From Dioscorea cayenensis subsp. rotundata (taxonomy: Eukaryota; Streptophyta; Magnoliopsida; Dioscoreales; Dioscoreaceae): DNA of 64,000 nucleotides. The stretch is from assembly GCF_009730915.1 (NCBI RefSeq), contig NC_052477.1:22459688-22523687 (forward strand), given 5' to 3'. The notes beneath the pieces are model-generated. The model was given only the letters and a program-made list of their open reading frames with translations, was not told the DNA's origin and searched no databases. Shown piece after piece: positions 1-10,730 of this stretch. The stretch's first letter is position 1; every line of letters begins with the position of its first letter. The translations under genes and the position numbers were made by a program.

Positions 1-560
1 TAATATTACAATAAAATAAAATAATAATAATGATAATATATTTCAAATAAAATAATATTGTAAAATAATAATAATAATAATAAATTAAATTAATTATAAA
101 ATAATAAAAATAAAATGATAACATTGTCAAAAAAATAATAATAATAATAATAAATATTAATTGTAAAATTAATTATAAAAATAAAAATGATTTAAATTAT
201 AACAATAATGATAATATATTACAAATAAAATAATATTATTGGCTAATATATTTATTTGTTTAATATTCACTCTATAAGTGTATAAAAGACATTTCCCACA
301 TATTTCTTTTTTTTTACTTTTCCCATTCATAATGAATTACTCTCTTATGTCCTCCAACTAAACACAGTTTTTCTTTCATTCCTAATCCATTCCCTCTTAT
401 TCTCATTTCTATCACATTCCTCCTCAATTCCACACCTTGTGAGCAAACAACCCTCGAGAGAAAGACCCCCTCATAAGTCTATAATAAGGTTTTGAACAAG
501 CTAAACTTTCTAAGCTCTGTTCAAATCTGTAAACAAAGCTTGAGCTCAAGGTAGCTCCTT
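1..560. other. AT-rich low-complexity sequence, no gene
   Basis: Positions 1-235 are a degenerate TAA/ATA-rich tract made almost only of A and T with interrupted trinucleotide runs. Positions 236-560 are pyrimidine-rich, with no open frame and no recognisable element, and lead into the 3' end of the LINE on the minus strand. Confidence 0.7.
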
Positions 561-565
561 AATTG

Positions 566-3388
566 ATAAAGGTGGATAAACCACTTCTATTAAACTAAAT
601 AAAACCAAACAATAGAACCAACCAAATACAACCAGGAAACAAAAACCACTCATACCACAAGAAGTGATACAAGAGCAACAAAACAGACCACTACACGAGG
701 ATAAAAAATCATCCTCCAACACAGAAGAAAAAAACTACTCCGTGCTCCGGTCTGGTGCCTCCTCAGCAATACTATCCCCCATGTCCCTCTGGCTCCTCGA
801 CTAAAGGAACTCCAGACTGCGCCTGACGGTAGCCGTGGTGTCTTCTAATCTTGCCTTAGCGCCATCTGCAAGTGCATCGAACCATGATAGGAGCATACGA
901 TTAATACATAGCTGAATGCAATAAGCAGGCATAATTTAATCATTAAAAATTCTATCGTTGAGTGCAATCCAAATATTCCAGACCAACGCCTTGTCACTAA
1001 GTCCACTGCTACCCTAAGTTCGGGCCTAACTGAACCCCGCCACTCTAGCCACACACATTTCATTGAACTCGGGGGCTCCGGCATGCACAACAGCCTGCAG
1101 AAGTAGCCCTACACCTCCTTAGCAACTGAACACTGAAGGAACATGTGATCCACTGATTCCGCATCCGCGTGGCACATGACACAAGTTGCAGTCGGGAGCT
1201 TGTTACATCGCCTAATTTTCAAATTTTCCATTGTCAAAATCTTATTTTTCCAGACCAACCAGTTGAAGATGTTGATCTTCTTTAGGCATTTACTTTTCCA
1301 AAAGAAATTTGCAATCTCACACCTCACACCCCCATCATTAAGAAAGTTATAAAGCGACTTTACAGAGAAAACCTCGTTGGCATTAAGCGACCACCTTTTC
1401 TTGTCCCTTGCATCATGTCCAATAGACCACCACCTGTCCCGGGTTTGAACTAAATCTGCATCCTCAAAGAATGGTTGCTCCTCAAGCAAGTGGGCCAAAT
1501 CCTTGAAAGTAGCGTCCTGCTGCCCACAGCATCTGTATTGTTCCTGCCAAACGTACATGGGCGCTCTGCGGTTGAGCCATCTGTCTCTCCAGAACAAGGT
1601 GTCAGCACCAGATTGAATTTCACTTGAGACACAGCACCTTAAAGCAGGGTACACACTCAGGACCCCTCACCAGAAATATGACATCCTCCCCCTCCTTTTA
1701 GGAAACAGATCCCCGCAGCTACCACCATAATTAAACTGGATCACCTCAGCCCTTCCCCAATCGCAGTCATTTGCTAACTTCCACCACCACTTCCCCAACA
1801 AAGCCTGGTTAAAGTTATGAAGGTCAAGAATCCCCCATCCTCCTTGCTCCCTGGCATGGCACAACGCTTTCCAGCTTACTAATCTACACTCGGGTTTATC
1901 GATGTCCGGCCCCGACCATAAAAAATCCCTTCTGATCCGGTCAATTGCTTTAACTACCCAAGCAGGCAGACGGAAGATAGACATCTAATAAGTTGGAATC
2001 GCCGACAAAACAGAGTTTAGCAGGGTGATTCGCCCACCAATGGATAAATGTCTACTCTTCCAAGAAGTCAAACGCTATCGCACTTTAGCAATTAGACCTT
2101 CCCAATCCTCGCTTTTGAGGCCTCCCCGAGATTGGAATGCCCAAGTAAGGTACCGGTAATAGCCCCACATCACAGTCCATAGTCAACGCAGCCGTCTCCT
2201 CCGGAAACGTCCCCTTCTTCACCGAGTATAGACATGTCTTAGAGAAGTTCACTTGAAGACCAGACATACCTTCGAATAGGTATAAGATTAGCTTGATAAT
2301 TCTGAGATCCTCCATACCACCCGAAGTGAAAATCAAAAGGTCGTCAGCATAGTAAAGGTTGCACCTATTTTTAAAAGGCCCAAGTGGCACCCCCACCAAT
2401 ACCTTGGATGCTAGGGCATACTCAAACATCGTGCTAAGCATGTCAATTACCAAGATGAAAGCAATAGTAATAGCAGATCCCCTTGCCGCAGACCCCGAAG
2501 GTAACGAATATAACCATTAGGAGACCTGTTAACCAGCACATTAGCTTTAGTGGAGGAAAGGATAGTCTCAATCCAATCCATCCACTTAGTACCGAAACCC
2601 CTTGCTTTGAGCAGGTCCAATAAGAATTCCCAGTCCACAAGGTCAAAAGCCTTTGTGAAATCCACTTTCAAAATGAACCCCGGAAGCCTTCTCTTATTCA
2701 TGCTAAAAATCAGCTCCTCAGCAATCGCCACGTTGTCCAGGATACATCTCCCCTTCAGGAATGCAGATTGGGAATTGTCCACAAGATCGTCCATCACCTT
2801 GCTTAGTCTAGTAGCCAGAATCTTGGAAACAATTTTCAGAGATGAATTGATAAGACTAATAGGCCTGTAGTCACCCGGGGATTCAGGGGACACCATCTTG
2901 GAGATAAGAACAATGTTTGCCCAGTTAATCCTTTCTAAATTAGCTCTACCAAGGTAGAAGTCCTCACAAAGCTTAAAAATGTCCTCCTTGATCGTCTCCC
3001 AGAATTTTTGAAAAAATGAATCGGGAACCCGTCAGGCCCAGGGGCTTTGTCCCCCTAGGCTGAAGACCGCGTCCTTAACCTCAATCATTGTAACTGTCCT
3101 TTCCAACCCACCCAGATCCACATGTCGCTTGTTTGCCAGGAGCTTAGAGAAATCCACATTGAAACGCGACGTAAGCTTACTTCCGAATTGTTGCTGGAAA
3201 GGATTAACAAACATCCTTCCCACATCTTTTGGGTCCGATATGAGACTGCCCTCCTGATAAAATCCAGGAATAAGATTCCGGCATTTCCTCCCATTTGCCA
3301 CAGAGTGAAAAAATTTTGTATTTCCGTCACCTTCCTGCAGCCACTGGAGCCTTTTGATTTGGAGAGATTGAACTTTAGTTTCTAATAT
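566..3388 (-). mobile_element. LINE (L1-like non-LTR retrotransposon), 5'-truncated and decayed
   Basis: Read on the minus strand it shows, in order: the linker ahead of the reverse transcriptase (a DGNTKFFHS-type motif near 3300-3330), reverse transcriptase, a zf-RVT-like zinc-binding region, and a 3' untranslated region ending in the tail motif GTGGTTTATCCAC at 569-590. The endonuclease domain that normally precedes the reverse transcriptase is absent, so the copy is 5'-truncated at about 3388, the usual outcome of incomplete target-primed reverse transcription. The frame is broken many times. I found no clear target-site duplication and no long poly(A). Confidence 0.9.
1109..3385 (-). pseudogene. 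LINE ORF2 remnant: reverse transcriptase and zf-RVT
   Basis: The frame is split into pieces. 3032-3301 is the region upstream of the reverse transcriptase. 2447-2896 holds the finger and palm part with DYRPISLINSSLKIVSKILA, the AFLKGRCILDN block, VDFTKAFDLVDW and LRQGD. 2085-2453 holds the catalytic YADD box (CNLYYADDLLIF) and the PYLGIPI block. 1667-1984 covers the thumb and linker (RRDFLWSG, GGWGILDL, NQALLGKWWWKL). 1109-1654 holds the C-terminal zinc-binding region (DAESVDHMFLQCSVAKEV). In plant L1 elements these form one open frame; here several frameshifts, and degeneration after LRQGD where the usual prolines are lost, make a functional product impossible. Confidence 0.88.
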
Positions 3389-3389
3389 T

Positions 3390-6296
3390 TAAAATTTTTA
3401 TTTATTTATATTTTCTATTTATACTCTCATAAAAAGTTTGCAGTTTTATTTTTAACATATTTTTATTTAAATGTTTATAAAAAATAAATTAAAATTTTAA
3501 TTTATTCTTTACTTAAAATTTTATAAAACCCTTTATCAAAAAAGAAGTCATATTGGCTTTACAACCATGTCATGTATACACATACATACCACCCTGCAAT
3601 AGAGACTGGTTGATATTTCATTTCTTTCACATTACTCACAATGTCAAATTATTTCTAATATTAATATTTTTTTATAATCTCAAGATCAATTCAGTAAAGT
3701 GTGATTTAGAGGTCATGGGATCTTCTGAGAGCGAGATGACTGATCACGACGAGCTTTCACCTTCCCAAGAATTTGGCTGATTCCTAATAGTTAGACATGT
3801 TTTTTTTTTTTCAAGATAAACAAAGTAAATAATCCACTATTGTTTTTTGGGTTTTTATTTGGTTCATTAACTTTTAAAAATTATGATTTGATCTTCTACG
3901 TTATGTTTATCTTACGATAAAATCATCCGGCTTTACGGTGTTATTGACGATCATATATGACTTATTACATATGAGGTTGATGACTAAGAAAAAAAGTGTC
4001 ACGTATAATCGCAACTAACACCTTAAACTCGGATAATATTATTATAATAAAAATTAAACATAAGACTAAATCATAGTTTAAAATTGGGACCAAAATAAAA
4101 CATGAAAAAAAATGGGAAGTATTTAGATTATTTATCAATTTTTTTAAAGTTTGTATTTGCCTTTCCTTTTTCTTATACCCACTTTTAGTAGAGTTTTTGT
4201 TGTTAACCCACTGTTGTATTTTTTTTTATATATTTTTTTAAATTTAATTTAAGTGATTTATTGGTAAAGTGGAGCCACATTCAGCTCTCTTGTAAAAAGT
4301 GGAGCCGAACTTGGTTGGTGAGGACAATAGAATTTGTCCTATTTAAGGCATCAACTATTGTAGGTAGTCTTCTGTTCTTTAAGCAATCATGTTTTTTGAG
4401 GACGTTTTGATTTTCTTGTAATTAAGTTTGTCTTTCTTTCTTATTTCAATGGCCATTATACGTTTTTATAAAAATATATATATATAATTAAATGAGATGA
4501 GATTTCAAGCTAGGCAAAACCGGGTTAAACCGAACCCAAAAAGTATAGACGGTTTGGTACCACTTTAAAATCCAGATCAACAAGTCAAAAATCAATACTC
4601 ACCAGTGTGGACCTGGCAGTTCAACCGTGAACTAGTGAACCATGCCCAGTTCATATGGGTGAACACATCTCAATCTAATTTTAATTTTTAAAAATTTAAA
4701 TTAATGCACATAGGTGAACAGGGTCCGTTTCATATACAATATTAAAAATTGAAAACCTAGGTGGCCAAAACCTAAAGTGATGCACATTAAAATCTAGGTA
4801 GTCAAGAACTAAAGTTTAATATTTTATAATTTTGTTATATTTCTATTTTATTTGAATGAATCAATGTTAAAAGAACTTGTCTATTTGATTTATTTAGTTT
4901 GATATTTCATATGGATTTAGTTTATATGTTATAAGACTTCGTTTTTGTGTCTTGTGTGTATTCAATTTTATTGCTCAAAGAACCTTCTTTGCAAAATTTA
5001 TTTGATTTGGTATTTATAAATAATTAATTTAGTTTATATGTCAGGACTTTGATTTTAAATATGAGATACAACTTGCTTTATTTGATACTTTCTTCGTTCC
5101 AAAATACATGTCATTTAAAAAAATTATTTTAAAATAGGTGTCGTTTTACAATATCAATGCAATATTTATTTTTTTGTTTTTCAATTTCACCCATCTTCAA
5201 TTTTTTAAGTTATATAAATGAAGAGATTAATATTTATAGTTATAAAAAAAATACATGGTTTCAAGAGAGGGATAGTTTAGTAATTTGGTTGTTTTTTATT
5301 TTAAAATTTAGATAATTTAATGCTATTTTTTATTATTGTACAACATCCTTAACTGACATGTATTTAGAAGAAAAAAAATATTTTAGATATATTTAGTTTA
5401 ATAATTAATTTAATTTTTAATATATTATATTTTTATTTTTATTATAAATTCCAGATTAAATAACTAATTTAGTTTATCCTTGTTGGTTCAATGGTCGAAT
5501 ACCTAGATTTCAAGTAGAGATAATATTATGATAATTTTTTATTTTAAAAGAATTTTTAATGCGCAACCAACTGCACCATTTTCCGTGGAGTCCGTAGCGC
5601 GTGAACCTAGGTTCTCTTTCTCCACTTTCTACATTTATGCTATAGCAACCTAGTACTTGGGAGACAATGGAGTACTTCGTAATAAATGTAATGAATTGGT
5701 GAAACTGTGCTGCTACTCATGAATTCAAACAATTGCTATCAATGTCATGCAACTCTCATCACCATGTAAATAGGCGTCTCCACTCTAATTTGCGTTTCAA
5801 AATAATTTTCTTTTTCTCTATTTTATAAACTGTACAATACTGGAGTAATATTATAATGTACTGTAATTTGTTTTCAAATAGATTTGATGAGTTCCCACTA
5901 AATTTGGTTCATAAAATTTATCTGGGCGTGTTTTCATCACCTCATCTAATAGACTAAGACTTTCATCATATTAATAAATTTTTAAATTATCAATAAACTA
6001 TAATCCGTGCATCATCAGACCTATTTGTCTTCTGACATAAAAAAAAAAAAAAAATGTTTTTTATAAAAAATAAAAAAGGGCAATATTGAATAAAACATGC
6101 GGATTTTTTAAAAAATAACAAAAGTAAATCACGGATTAATAAATATATCTCTTTCAACTCTTCAGCAAATTTCATCAATAAACACAGTTGGAATCAGAAC
6201 CTAGGATATATATTCTCACATAACAACCTCCATAAGTTCCAAATAGAAAACGATTACACTTCACCATTTATATCTAATCAATACATCATCGTCTTT
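3390..6296. other. Intergenic, no gene seen
   Basis: AT-rich sequence with poly(T) and poly(A) runs. A GC-richer patch at 4505-4700 contains AACCGGG/AACCGAACC-like words similar to those in the hAT element at 50.4 kb and may be an old hAT relic, but I could not find its ends. Nothing else could be assigned. Confidence 0.6.
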
Positions 6297-6589
6297 GGGC
6301 TTGTTTGGATGAGCTTTTGGAAAACCCAGAAGTGCTTTTTTATAAGTTAAGCACTTCTGGGTTCAAAAAAAGTTGTTTGTATTGGCTTTTCTGCAAAAGC
6401 AGAAGCTATAAAAAAAGCTGAAAAACAGTTTTTTAGCTTATTTTTACAGCTTCTGCTTTTACAGAAAAGCTAATACAAACACAAAATATAAAAAAGTGCT
6501 TAACTTACTCTGGAAAAACACTTTTTCCAGAAGCACTTCTATTAAACTTAAAAAAAGTGCTTTTTTGAGAAGCCAACCCAAACAAGGCC
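6297..6589. mobile_element. MITE with terminal inverted repeats and strong hairpin potential
   Basis: About 293 bp bounded by GGGCTTGTTTGG on the left and the complement of GGCCTTGTTTGG on the right (one mismatch in 12). Internal words such as AAGTGCTTTTTT, AGCACTTCTGG and GTATTGGCTTTTCTGCA recur in inverted orientation, so nearly the whole element can fold into one hairpin. TTT on both sides could be a 3-bp target-site duplication, which with these ends would suggest Tourist/Harbinger type, but TTT is weak evidence. It lies 80 bp downstream of the CYP94D stop codon and so may fall in the 3' UTR. Confidence 0.8.
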
Positions 6590-6668
6590 TTTATAAGTGA
6601 CATGAAGCACAAAAGACAAACCTTTCAACAAATAAGTATCAAGAACCAGACAAACCACTCTTCTTAAC

Positions 6669-8189
6669 TTAATATCTATCCCTGATCCTAACCATCAATC
6701 CATGCTTCATCCTCAATGTAAGTGACAATGTATGTTCAGGGATTTTTTCCTTCTCCACAACATCCACTCTGAACCTCTCCAAAACACAAGCAACAATAGA
6801 CTTCATCTGAATATAAGCCATTTCTTTGCCCAAACACATCCTCGGTCCTGCATGAAACACTGGATACTTGTACGGGCTCTCTGGCCGGAAAACTCCATTG
6901 TTGTCAAGCCATCTCTCTGGTTTGAACTCCAAACAATCCTTCCCCCATATGCTCTCCATCCTCCCCATTGCATAAGAATTATAAGCCATAAACATTCCTT
7001 TCTTGATCACTGAACCGTCTGGTAGTACATCATCATTCATGCACATAGCTGAGTTCACAGGCACTGGAGGATACAGTCTCATTGCCTCAGTTATTGATGC
7101 ATGAAGATAGTGCATTTCTCGTAATTCCTCGAATTCAAATACTTCCTTATCATCTGCTTTCCGTGCCCGTATCGAGCTTATCTCTTGTATTATCTTGTCT
7201 TCAACTGTTGTATTGAGAGAAATGAGCCAAAAGAACCATGACAGGGCTGATGATGTAGTTTCCCGGCCGGCGAGGATGAAACTGATGACAATGTCACGGA
7301 GGAACTCATCGGAGTTGTTCTCCTCATTGGCAAGAAATCTAGAAAGAAGATCATCATCAGCAGCAGCAACAGCAGAAGCATTAGGCTTCCCCTTCTTTGA
7401 TTTGATGATCTGGGTAGCGAAATCATGGACAACAGCAATGGATTCCTTGAGTTTTCTCTCAGATCCGATGTTGAATAGTCTGGTAATGACCCAAAATTTG
7501 GGAACGGCGTAACGGAAGCGGCCGGCGCTGAGCTCGGCGGCGATCTTGAACGCGCGGGCGAAACGGGATTCAGGGGCGTCGGAGAGAGAAACAGGGTCAT
7601 GATTGAAGGCGAGCTTGCAGACGTTGTCGAAGGCGAAGCGTTCGAGTAGGTCTTGGAGATCGATTGGGGAAGAAGACCGGGAGGAATTGAGGAGAAGGGG
7701 AAGGAGACGAGAATGGAGCTCGTGGTGGACGATGAGGACGATGAAGTTGCGTAGAGATCGGGTGTTGAACTCGAAGCTGGCGGTCTTGCGTTGGGAGAGC
7801 CAAAGAGGGCCGTCGACGTTGAAGATGCCGCGGCCGAGGAAGTCTTGGAGATGGTGGATAACGCGAGGGCCTTTGGGGAAGTTGGGGGAGTGGGATTTGA
7901 GGTAGTGGTGGAGATTGGAAGGGTTGGCGGTGATGAGGCCGCGGACGTTGCCGGGACGGTGGAAGGTGATGGTGAGGTTGTGGGAGGAGGAGAGGAGGGA
8001 GGTCATCCATGAGAGGAAGTGGTGGCGGTTGAGGAGGAACTGAGGGAGGTTGCCGATGATGGGATAGGGACGGAGAGTGGTTGAGGATTTGGTTGAGGAG
8101 GAGGAGATGGAGAAGAAGATGGAGAAGAAGATGGAGATAAGGGGAATGAAGAGGAGGAGGATGATGGTGAGTGGACAGAGGAAATCCAT
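6669..8189 (-). CDS. CYP94D: Cytochrome P450, CYP94D-like
   Basis: Single-exon gene for a 506-aa P450. The first ATG in frame is at 8189; the open frame runs 13 codons further upstream but only from a TTG. An N-terminal hydrophobic anchor (about residues 2-28) would hold the enzyme in the ER membrane. The oxygen-binding I-helix motif AGRETTS is at about 307-313, the ExxR motif (EAMR) at 368-371, the PERW motif at 424-427 and the haem loop FHAGPRMCLG at 445-454 with Cys452 as haem ligand; all key residues are present. The family hydroxylates fatty acids at the omega end; CYP94B and CYP94C members oxidise jasmonoyl-isoleucine, while CYP94D substrates are less settled. The wording around IRD-to-haem fits CYP94D best (from memory of the family). 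The 5' half is clearly GC-richer than the 3' half. A TATA box lies about 60 bp upstream of the ATG. Confidence 0.93.
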   Translation of the reverse strand: MDFLCPLTIILLLFIPLISIFFSIFFSISSSSTKSSTTLRPYPIIGNLPQFLLNRHHFLSWMTSLLSSSHNLTITFHRPGNVRGLITANPSNLHHYLKSHSPNFPKGPRVIHHLQDFLGRGIFNVDGPLWLSQRKTASFEFNTRSLRNFIVLIVHHELHSRLLPLLLNSSRSSSPIDLQDLLERFAFDNVCKLAFNHDPVSLSDAPESRFARAFKIAAELSAGRFRYAVPKFWVITRLFNIGSERKLKESIAVVHDFATQIIKSKKGKPNASAVAAADDDLLSRFLANEENNSDEFLRDIVISFILAGRETTSSALSWFFWLISLNTTVEDKIIQEISSIRARKADDKEVFEFEELREMHYLHASITEAMRLYPPVPVNSAMCMNDDVLPDGSVIKKGMFMAYNSYAMGRMESIWGKDCLEFKPERWLDNNGVFRPESPYKYPVFHAGPRMCLGKEMAYIQMKSIVACVLERFRVDVVEKEKIPEHTLSLTLRMKHGLMVRIRDRY

Positions 8190-8248
8190 GATGAGTAGGA
8201 TAGTAGGATTTAATGGGATTGTGTACAAGGTTTGTTTGGGATTAGTAG

Positions 8249-8256
8249 TATTTATA
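8249..8256 (-). promoter_or_regulatory. TATA box of the CYP94D gene
   Basis: TATAAATA on the minus strand, about 60 bp upstream of the chosen ATG, so transcription would start about 30 bp before it. This short leader supports the ATG at 8189 and leaves little room for the upstream TTG extension. Confidence 0.6.
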
Positions 8257-8449
8257 GATTTGTTTATGAAAATATTATTATGTAATCTATAATGTTAAAA
8301 ATTATGGTAGTTTTTTCTAAAATTATATATCAGGCCTGTTTTAGTATATGTAAAAAAAAAATTTAATAATAATGTACTTCTAGAAACTTAGTACACTATT
8401 AGTATGAACCTTGAATTGCTGAAGGAATTGATGTTAAAAAAAATTTTAT

Positions 8450-8612
8450 TTTTTTTTTTAAAGGTGGATGAATCATTTCTATTAAAACAAAAAAAAATAT
8501 ACCATCCCAACTAAACTGGTGAGAGAAAAACATCAAACAGTATAATACTACAACAACAACAAACAAAAAAAATAAAAAAGAGGAAGCAAAACAGCTCCCT
8601 CAAGGAAAAGGA
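8450..8612 (-). mobile_element. LINE 3' tail fragment
   Basis: Reads on the minus strand as a LINE 3' UTR ending in a degenerate AGAAATGATTCATCCACCTTT tail followed by a poly(A) run (poly(T) at 8448-8459 on the plus strand). It shares its end with the LINE at 566. It interrupts one of the degenerate repeats upstream of CYP94D. Confidence 0.6.
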
Positions 8613-9292
8613 TTTTTTTAATAAATTTAATAAAATGTGGGGTAAAAAGAAATTAGGAAAACGAAAGTTTATTATAGGAACAAATTGCCATGAACAGTAT
8701 GTTTCTAGAAGCTTAATATATTATTGGTAACAACCTTAGCTTACGGGAGGAATTGATGTTTAAAAACTTAGAACAAAAGATTTATTTTTAAATAAATTAA
8801 TAAAATGTGAGTAAAAATAGAAACTAGGTAAAGGAAAGTTTATTATGGGGACAAATTGTCATGAACAGAATGTTTCCAGAAGCTAGATACATTTTTTTTA
8901 TTATAAATAATTATAACTTACTAAATGGATTGATATTAAAAATTTCAAAAGAAGATAATTTGATTAAATTAACAAAAAAAATTGTATAAAAGAAGAAATT
9001 AGGGAAAGAAAAGTTTAAATTATGGTAACAAATTAAGCATATATGAAGATACATAAATATAAAAAAAAAAAACACATCCAAGCATATACACACACATACA
9101 TATATAATAGATAGGGAAAATTATTTTTTAGTTCCTGAAAGTTTCAAAACATCCCAGACATACCCTCTGACATTTGAATTTGCCAGATAGTCCCTCCTTT
9201 TTTTGACAGCTTATTTTTCAATCCTGACAGTGTACTTTTCAATTAATGCAACTTACTCTGTTAGTTTATTCTATTTTACAACATATACTTCT

Positions 9293-9452
9293 CGCTTAAA
9301 ATTATTAGTTTCCGCTTAAAATTTGGTGTTTTCGCTTAACTACATAAGTTTTCACTTAACATATAACACATTTGCGTTTAAAATTTGACTTTTCCGCTTA
9401 AAATTATGGGTTTCCGCTAAAAATTTGGTATTTTCGCTTAAAAACTGAGAGT
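9293..9452. repeat. Minisatellite, 20-bp period, 8 units
   Basis: The word CGCTTAAA, or a close variant, starts at 9293, 9313, 9333, 9353, 9375, 9395, 9415 and 9435. The spacing is 20 bp except for one 22-bp step. The consensus is about CGCTTAAAATTTGGTTTTTC. The open frame on the other strand (9352-9642) is a by-product of the array. Confidence 0.85.
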
Positions 9453-9995
9453 CAGCCCAGTTAATATCTGTTACCTTTATGTCAACGTCAATCACTTTTA
9501 TGTCAGAAAGGTCTGAAAAATAACCTGTCAGAAAAATGAAGGATCTTTTGGGAATACTCAAAGTCATGGGGTTTTTTTCTGAATACCTGAACTTTGGAGG
9601 GATTTTTTGTTCATTTCCAGTAATAGATATTGCGTCATTCATACATCATAGTGTTAAAAATTATGATAGTTTTCCAAAAATTATATATGGGGTTTTTTCC
9701 CCTTTCTAATATAGCTCTTTGTAATTAGGATGGCAAACATATGAAACACATAATTCCCAAGCCTAGAGCTGTTTAAATTTTTCAAACTCAAATAAATTCC
9801 AACATGTGGAATTTTTAAATAGTAAGAACAAAATCAATTATATACACTTCTAGAAGCTTAATACATTAATATGAACAATCATAACTTACTAAATAAATCG
9901 ATATTAAAGCTCCAAAGGAGATATTTTGAATAAATTAATAAAAATATAAAAAAAAGAGTAAAATAAAAACTATTTAAATTATAGTAACAAATTTA

Positions 9996-10562
9996 ATATG
10001 TTTATCAAAATCAATTTGATATATATACATCTAGTGGATTTTTTTCAAGCATGCAGTTTATCTGCTTTTTGAAATATATATATATATATATATATATATT
10101 TGAGCGAGAGGTTTTTTTCAATGTATGTGATTTATTCATTTTTAAAAAAAAAAACATATTTAGAGAAGAGGTTCTAAAGTGTTAAATCCCAATTCAGATT
10201 CTAATTTAAAATCTCAAACGAGTCCCAAATACTAAGGATTAATAAATGAGTTTTATTTGAGGTCAGATAAATCATGTAGACCCTCAATTCAATACTAGGT
10301 GAATATTTTGAATATATTTTTATTATTATATCATTTATACTTTATAGTTGTTGTGCATAATTAAAAAAATTGTTGTAATAAAATACTTAATTTACAAATA
10401 AATATAAAATTAAAAAAAATCATACTTGAATTATTTTTCATTAATCAATAGCTACAAACATATGAAATAGTCAATATATCTTTAAATAATAAAAGTTTTC
10501 ATGTCATCCCGTGTATTAGCATGCAGTAACATCCCATTTGGTTCTCGGGATGGAGATGAAAA
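9996..10562. other. Intergenic, no gene seen
   Basis: AT-rich, with a (TA)n microsatellite at about 10074-10099. Ends where the Copia LTR begins. Confidence 0.6.
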
Positions 10563-10730
10563 TGTTGTAAAAATGTAAAATCCAATAAAGCAGTACCACA
10601 GCCAAAAATAGGGTAAAACTCAGAAGTAATAATAGAAAAATTTACTAAATGAAAAATTATAGGAGTTACAAACTCTCTCTAATAATAAGAAGAAAATTAC
10701 TACACTCTCTTATACTATGAGAAATACTAA

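Larger units (their letters stand above)
8290..9995. repeat. Degenerate repeated units upstream of CYP94D
   Basis: A unit of roughly 170 bp beginning near CTAGAAGCTTAATA recurs at about 8377, 8700, 8871 and 9845. Each copy continues through an AATTGAT..TTAAA block to a TAACAAATT block. The first copy is split by the LINE tail at 8450-8612. The flanking sentence GTTAAAAATTATG..TAGTTTT occurs at both 8292 and 9652, so the duplicated unit is larger than the 170-bp core. No coding potential. Confidence 0.6.

Noticed and set aside
7190..8292. Several open frames of 70-137 codons on both strands over CYP94D
   Set aside because: They overlap the P450 frame, arise from its GC-rich codon use, and are Arg/Pro- or Glu/Gly-rich with no domain.
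9352..9642. 96-codon open frame on the minus strand
   Set aside because: Mostly the translated 20-bp minisatellite; no family resemblance.
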